From contig JACNIZ010000241.1 of NCBI GenBank assembly GCA_014382805.1, forward strand, positions 1-32,159: DNA of 32,159 nt, read 5' to 3'. The stretch is from Planctomycetota bacterium. GTDB lineage: Bacteria > Planctomycetota > UBA1135. Of this stretch, positions 1-9,261 are shown piece after piece. The position numbers were made by a program, and so were the translations under genes. The notes beneath the pieces were generated by a model. It ran no database searches and was not told the origin of the DNA. It worked only from the letters and a program-made list of their open reading frames with translations. How positions within the stretch are numbered: the stretch's first letter is position 1; each line of letters begins with the position of its first letter.

Positions 1-2
1 TC

Positions 3-734
3 GCTAACCGTCAGTGGCACCGCTACGAGCGCGCTTACTTGCTGCTCGCTGCATTGGCCACGCCGCTGGTCCTTTCCGTGCACTCGGTGGTGTCTTTTGA
101 CTTTGCCATCTCGCAGCTACCTGGCTGGCACACAACGATCTTTCCGCCGTACTTTGTTGCCGGCGCAATTTTTTCAGGCTTTGCCATGGTGGTCACGCTG
201 GCTGTGCCGGCGCGCGCGATGTTCGGCCTGAAGAACTTGATCACGCTGCAACACCTAGAGTTGATGAACAAGGTCATCATGGCGACCGGCATGATTGTCG
301 GTTACGCCTACGCGATGGAGTTCTTCATCTCCTGGTACTCGGGTAACAAGTACGAGGCCTTCGCCTTTGTCAACCGCGCCTTCGGCCCATACTCCTGGGC
401 TTACTGGATCATGGTCAGCTGCAACGTAATCTCGCCGCAGATCTTCTGGTTTAAAAAAGCGCGACGCAGCATTCCGATCATGTTCATCGTGGCGATTTTC
501 GTCAACATAGGCATGTGGTTCGAACGCTTCGTCATTACGGTGACGTCTCTGAACCGCGACTTCCTGCCTTCTAGCTGGAACTACTTCTCGCCGACCTTGC
601 TGGACTTCGCCACGCTGATCGGCTCCTTTGGATTGTTCTTCACCTTGTTCCTACTGTTCTGCCGCTTCCTGCCACAGGTCGCGATTTCAGAGGTCAAGGC
701 TCAGACACCCCACGCTCATCCCCATAACCACTAG
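3..734 (+). CDS. actC: Alternative complex III NrfD-like membrane subunit ActC, C-terminal part (5' truncated by window edge)
   Basis: Open frame continues to the window edge ([59 protein letters not shown]...), an NrfD/PsrC-type hydrophobic pattern. It is followed directly by ActD- and ActF-like genes. The ORF track start at 39 is an internal TTG. Confidence 0.9.
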   Translation, partial: ANRQWHRYERAYLLLAALATPLVLSVHSVVSFDFAISQLPGWHTTIFPPYFVAGAIFSGFAMVVTLAVPARAMFGLKNLITLQHLELMNKVIMATGMIVGYAYAMEFFISWYSGNKYEAFAFVNRAFGPYSWAYWIMVSCNVISPQIFWFKKARRSIPIMFIVAIFVNIGMWFERFVITVTSLNRDFLPSSWNYFSPTLLDFATLIGSFGLFFTLFLLFCRFLPQVAISEVKAQTPHAHPHNH

Positions 735-740
735 GAGGAA

Positions 741-2219
741 ATGAAGATGAGCAACTCTGAAAAACTTCACGGCGTACTCGGCGAGTTTGAAAGCGTCGAC
801 CAAATCCTCGCCGCGGCCGAAATGGTTAAGAACTCCGGCTACACCAAGTGGGACTGCTACACACCGCTGCCTGTGCACGGTTTGGATGCAGCGATGGGCG
901 TCAAAGAAACGCGCCTGCCTTGGGTAGTGTTGATCGCTGGTATCACTGGTGGTGCATTGGGTCTGCTGATGCAGTACTGGATGAACGGCATTGACTACAA
1001 GATGATCATCTCTGGCAAGCCGATGAACAGTCTGCCTGCCAGCATCCCGGTGGTTTTTGAAACCACGGTGCTGTTTGCATCCATCGCGGCATTCTTGTCG
1101 ATGTGGATTTTTAACGGCCTACCGAAGTGGTTCAATCCACTCGCTCGCATGGAACGTTTTGCGCGTGCCACCGACGACCGATTCTTCGTCGCCCTGAGCG
1201 CCAAAGACCCCAATTTCGACGTCAAGACTTCGTCGGCGTTGTTGGAATCCTGTGGTGCAAGCGCCGTCGAGTTTGTCGAAGAGCCTGACGAACCGGCAGC
1301 GGTTCCAACTAGCATCAAAGCCACCATGGCTACGGTTGCGATGTTGGCTTTGATCCCGTTGGCCTTGATCATGTCCGAACGCGGCGCGATCAAAAAACAG
1401 CCACGTTTGCACTTGGTTCCTGACATGGACTTCCAAGAGAAGTTCCGTGCTCAAAGCGTCAGCGGCTTGTTCGCCGACGGCCGGGCAGCGCGTCCGCAAA
1501 TTGCTGGAACCTTCGCGCTGGAAGATGACGCTCTGGTCGGTAAGGACCCGGGTTTCTACACCGGTAAGGTTGATGGCGAATACCTAACGGAAGCACCCAT
1601 TGCTTACTCCGATGCAATCCTCGCTCGCGGTGAGGAACGCTACGGAATCAGCTGTGCACCCTGTCACGGTGGCGACGCCAACGGCAAAGGCCCTGTGCAC
1701 AATCGTGCGGTTGAACTGGGTTCACCGATGTGGATTCAACCTACCGACCTGCACTCTGAGCACTTGACTATCCAGCCGATTGGGCAGTTGTTTGAGTCCA
1801 TTAGCGTGGGCGTGCGCAACATGCCGGGTTATGCCAAGACGGTTTCGGCGAAGGATCGCTGGGCCATCGCGCATTACCTGCAGTCGATCCAATCGACTGT
1901 CGACACAGGTCCAGTCGATCCAAATGCTGACCCAGGAATTGCCGCTGGTAAGTTGGTTTACATGTCTAAAGCATGTATGGCTTGTCACACCACCGATGGC
2001 TCGCCATTGCTGGCTCCTAGTTTCAAGGGGCTGTTTGGCAGTGAGCGCGAACTTGAAGGTGGCACAACCATCACAGCGGACGAAGCTTACATCAAAGATT
2101 CGCTGCTGAATCCAACCGCCAAACTTGCTAAGGGCTTCCAGCCTCTGATGCCTCCGGCGGTACTCACCGATCAAGAATTCGCTGACTTGATCACCTTCCT
2201 TAAATCCCTAGCTGACTAA
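741..2219 (+). CDS. Fused ActD (DUF3341-like) plus di-haem cytochrome c protein (ActE-like and CoxB-like cytochrome c domains)
   Basis: N-terminus LHGVLGEFESVDQILAAAEMVKNSGYTKWDCYTPLPVHGLDAAMG is ActD/DUF3341-like with TM segments. The C-terminal half has two CxxCH motifs (CAPCH, CMACH). Start follows AGGAGG at about 734. Confidence 0.88.
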   Translation: MKMSNSEKLHGVLGEFESVDQILAAAEMVKNSGYTKWDCYTPLPVHGLDAAMGVKETRLPWVVLIAGITGGALGLLMQYWMNGIDYKMIISGKPMNSLPASIPVVFETTVLFASIAAFLSMWIFNGLPKWFNPLARMERFARATDDRFFVALSAKDPNFDVKTSSALLESCGASAVEFVEEPDEPAAVPTSIKATMATVAMLALIPLALIMSERGAIKKQPRLHLVPDMDFQEKFRAQSVSGLFADGRAARPQIAGTFALEDDALVGKDPGFYTGKVDGEYLTEAPIAYSDAILARGEERYGISCAPCHGGDANGKGPVHNRAVELGSPMWIQPTDLHSEHLTIQPIGQLFESISVGVRNMPGYAKTVSAKDRWAIAHYLQSIQSTVDTGPVDPNADPGIAAGKLVYMSKACMACHTTDGSPLLAPSFKGLFGSERELEGGTTITADEAYIKDSLLNPTAKLAKGFQPLMPPAVLTDQEFADLITFLKSLAD

Positions 2220-2234
2220 TTGGAGGCAACAAAA

Positions 2235-3467
2235 ATGCAACCTACCAATGTAGTTCGTGAAGCTGTCATGGCCCCTAGCCTGGCGGCAAAGACCTCCCGG
2301 ATCGGCCTGGTGGTCGGAGTTATAGGGATGGTATTGGCGGTCCTGCTCGGCATGCTCGAGGGTGACCACATGCGCCACTTTTACTGGGCATACTTAGTCG
2401 CGTTTTCCTTCATGTTTACGCTGACCTTGGGCGGCTTGTTCTTCGTGCTGATTCAGCACGTGACGGGCGCGCGCTGGAGTGTTTCGGTAAGGCGAATGGG
2501 TGAATTCGCAATGAATACTGTGCCGCTGCTCGCCGTCATGGCGTTGCCGCTGCTCTATCCATTGTTCACTCACGCTGGTGTCGAAGAGTTTGGTGGCCTG
2601 CTGTGGCCATGGATTCATCCGCATGGCGAACACGCCGCTCTGGTCGAATTTAAGAGCCCGTTCCTGAACGTCGGCTTCTTCTTGGCAAGATCGACGTTTT
2701 ACCTGTTGGCTTGGTGGATTGTGACGCGCTTCTTCCTGAAGAAGTCGGTGCAGCAAGACCAGGATCAGTCCGAAGCGCACACGGTGACCATGCGCAAGTT
2801 GTCGGCTCCGTCGATCATCTTGTTTGCACTGACCATCAGCTTTGCGTCCTTCGACTGGATCATGTCGACCGATCCTACTTGGTTCTCGACCATCTTTGGT
2901 GTTTACATCTTTGGTGGCGCGTTCCTGGCGATTAATGCGCTTTTGGTGATCTCAGCTTATTATTTGCGCACGCGCAACGTGATGACCGAGCAAATCACTA
3001 CTGAGCACTACCACGACCTCGGCAAGTTCATGACCGCCTTTACGGTGTTCTGGGCTTACATCGCGTTCTCGCAGTTCATGTTGATCTGGTACGCCAACAT
3101 CCCCGAGGAAACGGTTTGGTTTCAACACCGCGTCACCGAAGCCTGGAGCCCATGGTCATACGGCCTGGTCTTCACCAACTTCGTCATCCCGTTCTTCGGC
3201 TTCTTGTCACGCTGGACCAAGCGTAATCCCAAGGTGCTGATGTTCTGGGCCGCGTACACGTTGGTCGTGCATTGGGTAGACATTTACTGGTTAATCATGC
3301 CGAACATGGATGCGGAAACAGTCCCGTTTAGCTTGGTGGAGATCACCACGGCCTTGGGTGCATTTGGCTTCTTCGTGTGGGCTTACTCGCGCCAAGCAAC
3401 CAAGCATTCACTACTGGCTTACGGCGATCCTAACCTCGAACGCTGCTTGGGCCACGTTAACTACTAA
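2235..3467 (+). CDS. actF: Alternative complex III quinol-oxidoreductase membrane subunit ActF
   Basis: Polytopic protein (..ISFASFDWIMSTDPTWFSTIFGVYIFGGAFLAINALLVI..FWAYIAFSQFMLIWYANIPEET..) typical of ActF. The ATG at 2235 has GGAGG just upstream. The ORF track start at 2220 is TTG. Confidence 0.9.
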   Translation: MQPTNVVREAVMAPSLAAKTSRIGLVVGVIGMVLAVLLGMLEGDHMRHFYWAYLVAFSFMFTLTLGGLFFVLIQHVTGARWSVSVRRMGEFAMNTVPLLAVMALPLLYPLFTHAGVEEFGGLLWPWIHPHGEHAALVEFKSPFLNVGFFLARSTFYLLAWWIVTRFFLKKSVQQDQDQSEAHTVTMRKLSAPSIILFALTISFASFDWIMSTDPTWFSTIFGVYIFGGAFLAINALLVISAYYLRTRNVMTEQITTEHYHDLGKFMTAFTVFWAYIAFSQFMLIWYANIPEETVWFQHRVTEAWSPWSYGLVFTNFVIPFFGFLSRWTKRNPKVLMFWAAYTLVVHWVDIYWLIMPNMDAETVPFSLVEITTALGAFGFFVWAYSRQATKHSLLAYGDPNLERCLGHVNY

Positions 3468-3504
3468 AGCCGACGCCTACCGCGCAGGAAGCATTCCTGC
3501 TCCG

Positions 3505-3538
3505 CGACTCGCAACTTCTGGTTGCGAGTCGTTTTTTT
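3505..3538 (+). terminator. Rho-independent terminator of the act operon
   Basis: Perfect 11-bp stem CGACTCGCAAC-TTCTG-GTTGCGAGTCG followed by TTTTTTT. A small 7-bp hairpin GCAGGAA-GCA-TTCCTGC lies at 3484-3500. Confidence 0.93.
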
Positions 3539-3596
3539 GTGCCATAGAAATGAGAATTTGGAACCACGAACGACTATTTCATGTCACTCTAGAATC

Positions 3597-5486
3597 ATGC
3601 ATTCCCTCGTCCTCTTCATGTTGTCTGCGGCAGCAGGCCAAATCCCCGCGCCGCAGGTTGAAATTCAGCCAGCCCAGCTCCATATTCCTGCTTTTACAGG
3701 CTCTCAAGTGACCCTGCCGCGGCTGGAACGCGCAACCGATTTGGCATTGCAATTTCTGACCTCTCAAGGCATTTCCGGCGACGTCAGCCTGGACCGCGAC
3801 TTGGGTTGGTCGAGCACCGCCGAACGCGTCACCTTTGAGCGTACCTACCTTGGTGTGCCGGTATGGGGGGAAGTGGTCAAGGTGGTCATGTTCCGTGACG
3901 GCAGCGTGATTGTGGAGGGTAATCCGCAGCGCCAAGCTGGTGTGATTCCTGCCCAGGCAGGCCAAGCTGGTCAAGCTGGTCAAGCTGGTCAATGCATGGA
4001 TTCGGAAGCCGCGATCAACCTAGCGCTGAATTCGCAGCTGGCTCAGTCCGTCGATCACATGGACGTGATCAGCGCGCGTCAGGTTTGGTACCAAGGACAG
4101 CTTGCTTGGCAGCTGCGTACCCACGTCGAAGGTGATGGCGACTGGCACGTTGATTTGTTGCTCGATGCCCAAACCGGTGCGGAATTGCATCAACGCGACT
4201 TGCGGATTCACTCTCACGGCACTGCCGCCACTGGCACCGGTTCGGTTTTCATTCCGAACCCTGTGCAAACTTCCGGCGATCACGGCATGCAGGATCAAAA
4301 CGATTCCAACAGTGCGGTTCCCAGCTCGGAATACTTCACCGTCGACCTGCTCGACGTCGCCACCACGGGTTATTTGGATGGACCTTATTGCTCGACCTCG
4401 CCGACTAGCGGCCGTGTCAAGCAGACCAACTTGCAGTTTGTTTACCAGCGCAACCACGCTGCTTTCGAAGAGGTGATGACCTACTACCACATTGATGGCT
4501 TCCAGCGCTATCTGCAGTCCACCGGCCAAATGAATGCCAACAACCGCCAGCAAAAGGTTGACGTTAACGGCTATTCCGGCGACAACTCGTGGTACGACCT
4601 CGGCAACAGGGAAATAACTTTCGGTATCGGCGGCGTGGATGATGCCGAAGATGCTGACATTATCGTGCACGAATACGGTCACGCGCTGCACCACGACGTG
4701 CAGGGTGGCATTGGCAACGGCCAGAACAGTGCCATGTCTGAAGCTTATGGCGACTACTTCGCCGCCAGTTTCTACGACGACGCGTTGGTAGGTGAATGGG
4801 ATGCAGTTTCTTATACCGGCGGTAGCTTGCACTACTTGCGCCGCGTCGATGAGCAGCTGTTTTACCCTGGCGACCTGGGCGGCGGCTCGCACTACGACGG
4901 TCAAATTTGGTCGGCAATGTTGTGGGATATGCGCATGGCTTTGGGTCGCGATATCGCCGACAACATCATTGTTGAAGCTATGGGTTTGCAGTCCAACAGC
5001 TCCGGAATGGTGAGTGGCGGCAACTGGCTGCTGACCGCTGAGCAACAGCTTTACGGTGGTGCTTGGAGACCTTACATCGAGTGGGCGCTGCACCGTCGCG
5101 GCATTCGCACCTTGGCTAGTGGAGTGGTCGTACTGTCGCCTACCGACAGCACTCCGACGCCGGGTCAATCGACTTCGTTTAGCCTCAAGGCCAGCACTCA
5201 CGGTGGCAAGGATTACAAAACCTTGGCCTCGCTGCAGCCGGGTGAAAACGTGCTGGGCAATCCTTACAACGTGACCATTCACGTCGGCTTGGATCTGATG
5301 CAACAATCGCTGGGCACGCCGGGCATGACCGGTACTTTGAATGGTTCTGGCAACGCCAATTTCTCGGTGACCTTGCCGTCGCTGCTGGTTGGAATGCCGA
5401 TCGCATTCCAGTCGGCAATTTTCGATGGCGCTGGTTCCATCGTGGACGTGTCGATTCCGTGTGCGGTGCGCATGGGTCCTTACTAG
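3597..5486 (+). CDS. Secreted zinc metallopeptidase, M36 (fungalysin)/M4-like, with FTP-like propeptide
   Basis: IIVHEYGHALHHDVQGG (HExxH) followed by AMSEAYGDYFAAS (third ligand region). N-terminal signal-like MHSLVLFMLSAAAGQ from the ATG at 3597. Propeptide-like VWGEVVKVVMFRDGSVIVEGNP. Confidence 0.87.
   Translation: MHSLVLFMLSAAAGQIPAPQVEIQPAQLHIPAFTGSQVTLPRLERATDLALQFLTSQGISGDVSLDRDLGWSSTAERVTFERTYLGVPVWGEVVKVVMFRDGSVIVEGNPQRQAGVIPAQAGQAGQAGQAGQCMDSEAAINLALNSQLAQSVDHMDVISARQVWYQGQLAWQLRTHVEGDGDWHVDLLLDAQTGAELHQRDLRIHSHGTAATGTGSVFIPNPVQTSGDHGMQDQNDSNSAVPSSEYFTVDLLDVATTGYLDGPYCSTSPTSGRVKQTNLQFVYQRNHAAFEEVMTYYHIDGFQRYLQSTGQMNANNRQQKVDVNGYSGDNSWYDLGNREITFGIGGVDDAEDADIIVHEYGHALHHDVQGGIGNGQNSAMSEAYGDYFAASFYDDALVGEWDAVSYTGGSLHYLRRVDEQLFYPGDLGGGSHYDGQIWSAMLWDMRMALGRDIADNIIVEAMGLQSNSSGMVSGGNWLLTAEQQLYGGAWRPYIEWALHRRGIRTLASGVVVLSPTDSTPTPGQSTSFSLKASTHGGKDYKTLASLQPGENVLGNPYNVTIHVGLDLMQQSLGTPGMTGTLNGSGNANFSVTLPSLLVGMPIAFQSAIFDGAGSIVDVSIPCAVRMGPY
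3954..3989 (+). repeat. Short in-frame 9-nt tandem repeat (CAAGCTGGT) encoding (QAG)4
   Basis: CAGGCAGGC followed by three exact CAAGCTGGT units within the peptidase propeptide region. Confidence 0.9.
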
Positions 5487-6076
5487 TGATACTCAATACC
5501 TTCGAGCGGCTGGTTGTGAATCAGCCGCTCCGTCCTTTTTTACAGCGCTGGCTGGAGGCTCGGCCGCTGCTGAAAATGGGGGGTAAGGCGCGCGGCCGGG
5601 TGCTGGAAATCGGCTGCGGCCAGGGTTTGGGTGCGCAGATTTTGATGCAGGATTTTGGCGTCGATGAGTTGCATGGATTTGATCTAGACCGCCGCCAGTT
5701 GCAACGTGCGCAGAAGCGCTTGAACGGCACCAGCAAAGTGCATTTATGGCAGGGGTGCGCCAACCAGCTACCGACGCCCGCGCATTTTTACGACGCCGTT
5801 TTTGACTTCAACGTATTGCACCACATTCCCGACTGGCAATGCAGTTTGAATGAATTGGCGCGCGTTATGAAGCCGGGGGCTAAGCTGTACTTGCTGGAGA
5901 CTTTGAGCTTTTTCCTTAATAATCCGCTGAGCCGAATTCTGATGAAACATCCACGTCAAAACCGTTTCAATTTTCAGCAGCTTTGCGACGGCATGAATGA
6001 GGCGGGCTTCGAAATTTTGCAACACTGCAAACTCAGCGGTAGTTTTTGTTGGATGGTGGCGCAGTATGGCGGCTGA
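5486..6076 (+). CDS. Class I SAM-dependent methyltransferase
   Basis: RVLEIGCGQGLGAQILMQDFGVDELHGFDLD (motif I and acidic post-I) and DAVFDFNVLHHIPDWQCSLNELARVMKPGAKLYLLE. The GTG start at 5486 overlaps the peptidase stop (TAGTG). Confidence 0.88.
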   Translation: MILNTFERLVVNQPLRPFLQRWLEARPLLKMGGKARGRVLEIGCGQGLGAQILMQDFGVDELHGFDLDRRQLQRAQKRLNGTSKVHLWQGCANQLPTPAHFYDAVFDFNVLHHIPDWQCSLNELARVMKPGAKLYLLETLSFFLNNPLSRILMKHPRQNRFNFQQLCDGMNEAGFEILQHCKLSGSFCWMVAQYGG

Positions 6077-6102
6077 TTTTTTCGCCTGGATCGGAGCGCC
6101 GC

Positions 6103-6727
6103 ATGCGGCTTAAGGTATCAGTATAAATGGCGGCAAAAAATGCAGCCGCAACCATCGCGTCGGCGTTGCGTAGTGTGCAACGGCAATCAATGAGCGACTG
6201 CCTGCAATCATTAGTCGATACACGCAACTTCGGTCTAACCCAATGCCACGCCGATTGGATTGCCACTTTTGACGCCGATGATTGCATGCACAAACAGCGA
6301 CAAGCATATTCAAGCAACGGTTTATCGAAATGACGATTGGCCCGAGGACTACGATTTGTTTCTGCGTTTGGCAATGGAAGGTGCTCGATTTGGGCAAGTC
6401 GCAACGCCATTATTGAGCTGGCGCTGGCACGAGAATTCGACGTCGCGTTCTCACCCAGCATTTAGTTTGGCGACGATTGCCCGTTGTCGTGCGTATTTCC
6501 TTGCCCACCCTTTTCTAATTGCACACAAGCAAAATGTGCAATGGGGTTTTGGCGATACCGGCAGCGAATTGGCTGGCAACTTGCGCGCGCTCGGCAAAAA
6601 CATGGCCGCAGTTATTGAACTGCATCCGGGCCGCATCGGCCAACTCATTCACCGTGCACCTGTATTCCACCCGCACGATTATTTCAAAAACGCCGCCACC
6701 AATGTCGTTGCCTACTCAATGGCGTGA
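6103..6727 (+). pseudogene. Decayed family-2 glycosyltransferase
   Basis: MRLKVSV(stop)MAAKNAAATIASALRSVQRQS... continues to DWIATFDADDCMHKQRQ in one frame. The conserved YRNDDWPEDYDLFLRLAMEGARFGQVATPLLSWRWHENSTSR follows in another frame, with the middle of the protein missing. Confidence 0.8.
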
Positions 6728-6782
6728 GGGTCGCGAATACGTATTCACGGCATAAATCCAAGCCAACGAAAAAAGCATTGCG

Positions 6783-9239
6783 CTATTGCGCCAACAAATC
6801 CATACAACGCTCTTCTAAAGCCAAACCAGCACTGTGATCAGGTTGTGAATTCAGCACGACTTTAAGGTGTTTCAAGGCTAACTCCGGATGGCCCTGCTCG
6901 GTTAGCGTAAAGGCCAGCCAATGGTGGGCTTCCGCGGATTGAGGCTGTAAACCGACCGCACGTATGGCCATGTCATAGGCTTGTCCCAAATCACCATCGG
7001 CCTTACGCAGCAAGCGTAGCTGCACTGAAAACAATAAAGCTTGAAATTGCTTTGGATCAGTTTCAAGCACGACATCAAGGAAAGAGGCTAAAACGTCGTA
7101 CTTGCCAGCTTGTAGCACTGATCGCGCCGAGAACCAAGTCCAAGTATCCATATCAGGACGCAATTTTGAGCACTCGATAAACGCTGGAATACACTCGTCG
7201 TACCGTTCCAAGCCAAACAGCGCCTGGCCGCGCATGAAGTAGCCGCGGGATTGCCAACCAGCAAATGGTTGGTTAATGAGTTCCTCCGAAATCAGAATTG
7301 CTTGCTGCCACTCTTTTTGCTTCAATCGCAGCCAACCCAAACGATTCAAGAGGTGCCAAGCGGAGGGCCGTACTTCCAAGCCTTGCAGTAATAATTTTTC
7401 GGCTTCTTGGTATTTTTTGCGGCGCAATAAATCCTGAGCGCGCACGCTGGTGACCCAAGGATGAAGCAATCCTTGGTCAATTTCAGCCGCCTTTTGCAAT
7501 GGGAGTTCAGCCTCGTCGAAGCGTTTGGAAACCATCATCAAATTGGCCAAATCCGCCCAAACTAATGCGCTTTCTGGTTCTAATTCCAAACATTGCAGCA
7601 AGGCCACTTCACAGTCGTTGAATCGGTCCGCGCTCTTGAGCACCCGTGCCAACTGCCGCAAGGATTGCACGCTTTGCGCGTACAAATCCAACGAACCCTG
7701 CAAAGACTTAATCGCTTGATCGGTTTGGCCCAATCCACGCGCGGCAAAACCTTCGACAAATCGCAATGGATAGCTAGTTGGGTAATACACGCTAGCCGTC
7801 CGCACCGCCTGAATCGTTTCTTCATACTGTCCGGATTGATTGAAATACATGCAAAGCAACAGCCAGTCTCGTGGCGTCTTGGCTTCTAATTGCGGCGCAA
7901 GATCCGGCAACAATGCAAGGTCGCGTGGATTGCTCGCCAGGATGACGGACACTTGGTCGGCCAGTGAATCAGGTTTCAATTTGACGCTTTGATAGTTTGC
8001 CATGGCCAGCTCATGCTCGGCTTCGAGCAGAAATGCGTCACCTTCCAAACGTAAACGATCACCCCGCGGCAAATCTTTTAAGCGCTCCCGAAAAGCTTCC
8101 ATTAGGCCACGATGCCACAGCTCGGCGGTTTCTTTGTATTCCACTTGGACGCGGATTTCTTCCAGCTGGCTGCCTTGCACCTTGGCGATCAAGCCGGTCC
8201 CCAACGCGGCAAGGGCTAACACTGCGATGGACCCAGTAATGGCGGCGCGGCGCGGATTGCGGGAAGTTCGTTGCCACCATCGCGACAAGCGACCGCGCGG
8301 GATTGCCTGCACCGGTTCGAAGCGCAGGAAGCGCGCGAACTCTTCTTCGACTTCTATGGCGCTGCTGTAGCCGTCGGGAATTCGTTTTTCTAAACACTTC
8401 TCTATCACTGCGCGAACGTCGGTTGGGATGTTGCGCGGGTTTTTCCAAACTGGGTCGGCGAATTGAATATTGCGCAGGAGTTCGCGCTGATTTTCGCCTT
8501 TGAATGGGGGGCTGCCGTTGAGAGCTTCGAAGGCTACGGTGCCAAGCGAAAAAACGTCGGAAGCGGAAGTGAGGGCTAGCCCGCGCGCTTGTTCGGGCGA
8601 GGCGTAAAGCGGCGTGCCAATGAAACCAGTTGCGCCAGCTTGGCGAATCATGTGGTCGCGGTCAGCTAGTCCAAAATCAACTAGGTGCGGCGTGCCATCT
8701 TCATCCAGCAAAATGTTGCTGGGTTTGATGTCACGGTGCACGATACCCTGCGCATGCGCCGAAGCCAGCGCTGAGCTGAGTTGGCGCAGTACCGGCAAAA
8801 TAAAAGCCAACCAATCCGCCGAAGTTGGCGACGGCAATGCGTCGGCGCGGCCAGCTAAAATTTCACCGAGGTTGTAGCCCTTGATCAAGGACATCGCCAG
8901 CCAGCGATAATCAGGAGTCAAACCGGTATCAAAAACCTCAATGATGTTGGGGTGCTGCAACGATGCCAGCAAGCGGCCTTCGCGTTCCAAGCGCGCCTTG
9001 CCTTCGGCAGTGCGATCGGCCGCCACCAACGGGATCAGTTTCAACGCTACGCGTCGGCCTAAGCTTTTTTGCTGTGCTTCATAAACCACGCCTGTGGCGC
9101 CGCGACCAAGCACACTGAGCAAGATGTATTCGCCAATGTCCGCGCCTACGCTGGGCAATCCAACCGCGTCCTGTTCAAAGGACAGGAACGAAAGTGCATC
9201 ACTATGCTGACTTTCAGTCTGGCGGGGAGGATCGTCCAT
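6783..9239 (-). CDS. Transmembrane Ser/Thr protein kinase (PknB-like) with C-terminal TPR repeats
   Basis: LGRGATGVVYEAQQKSLGRRVALKLI, IVHRDIKPSNILLDEDGTPHLVDFGLA, GTPLYASPEQARG. One TM segment (AAITGSIAVLALAALGTGLIAKV) is followed by many TPR-like repeats. Confidence 0.95.
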   Translation of the reverse strand: MDDPPRQTESQHSDALSFLSFEQDAVGLPSVGADIGEYILLSVLGRGATGVVYEAQQKSLGRRVALKLIPLVAADRTAEGKARLEREGRLLASLQHPNIIEVFDTGLTPDYRWLAMSLIKGYNLGEILAGRADALPSPTSADWLAFILPVLRQLSSALASAHAQGIVHRDIKPSNILLDEDGTPHLVDFGLADRDHMIRQAGATGFIGTPLYASPEQARGLALTSASDVFSLGTVAFEALNGSPPFKGENQRELLRNIQFADPVWKNPRNIPTDVRAVIEKCLEKRIPDGYSSAIEVEEEFARFLRFEPVQAIPRGRLSRWWQRTSRNPRRAAITGSIAVLALAALGTGLIAKVQGSQLEEIRVQVEYKETAELWHRGLMEAFRERLKDLPRGDRLRLEGDAFLLEAEHELAMANYQSVKLKPDSLADQVSVILASNPRDLALLPDLAPQLEAKTPRDWLLLCMYFNQSGQYEETIQAVRTASVYYPTSYPLRFVEGFAARGLGQTDQAIKSLQGSLDLYAQSVQSLRQLARVLKSADRFNDCEVALLQCLELEPESALVWADLANLMMVSKRFDEAELPLQKAAEIDQGLLHPWVTSVRAQDLLRRKKYQEAEKLLLQGLEVRPSAWHLLNRLGWLRLKQKEWQQAILISEELINQPFAGWQSRGYFMRGQALFGLERYDECIPAFIECSKLRPDMDTWTWFSARSVLQAGKYDVLASFLDVVLETDPKQFQALLFSVQLRLLRKADGDLGQAYDMAIRAVGLQPQSAEAHHWLAFTLTEQGHPELALKHLKVVLNSQPDHSAGLALEERCMDLLAQ

Positions 9240-9261
9240 ATGGTGGCGCTAAACCACCAGT

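Noticed and set aside
4020-5306. 428-aa minus-strand ORF opposite the metallopeptidase
   Set aside because: Shadow ORF: the plus strand carries a clear HExxH peptidase with a coherent domain sequence. The antisense translation shows no recognisable domain.
6127-6727. Two separate small genes (6127-6333 and 6260-6727)
   Set aside because: They match consecutive N- and C-terminal parts of one family-2 glycosyltransferase, so a pseudogene is the simpler reading.
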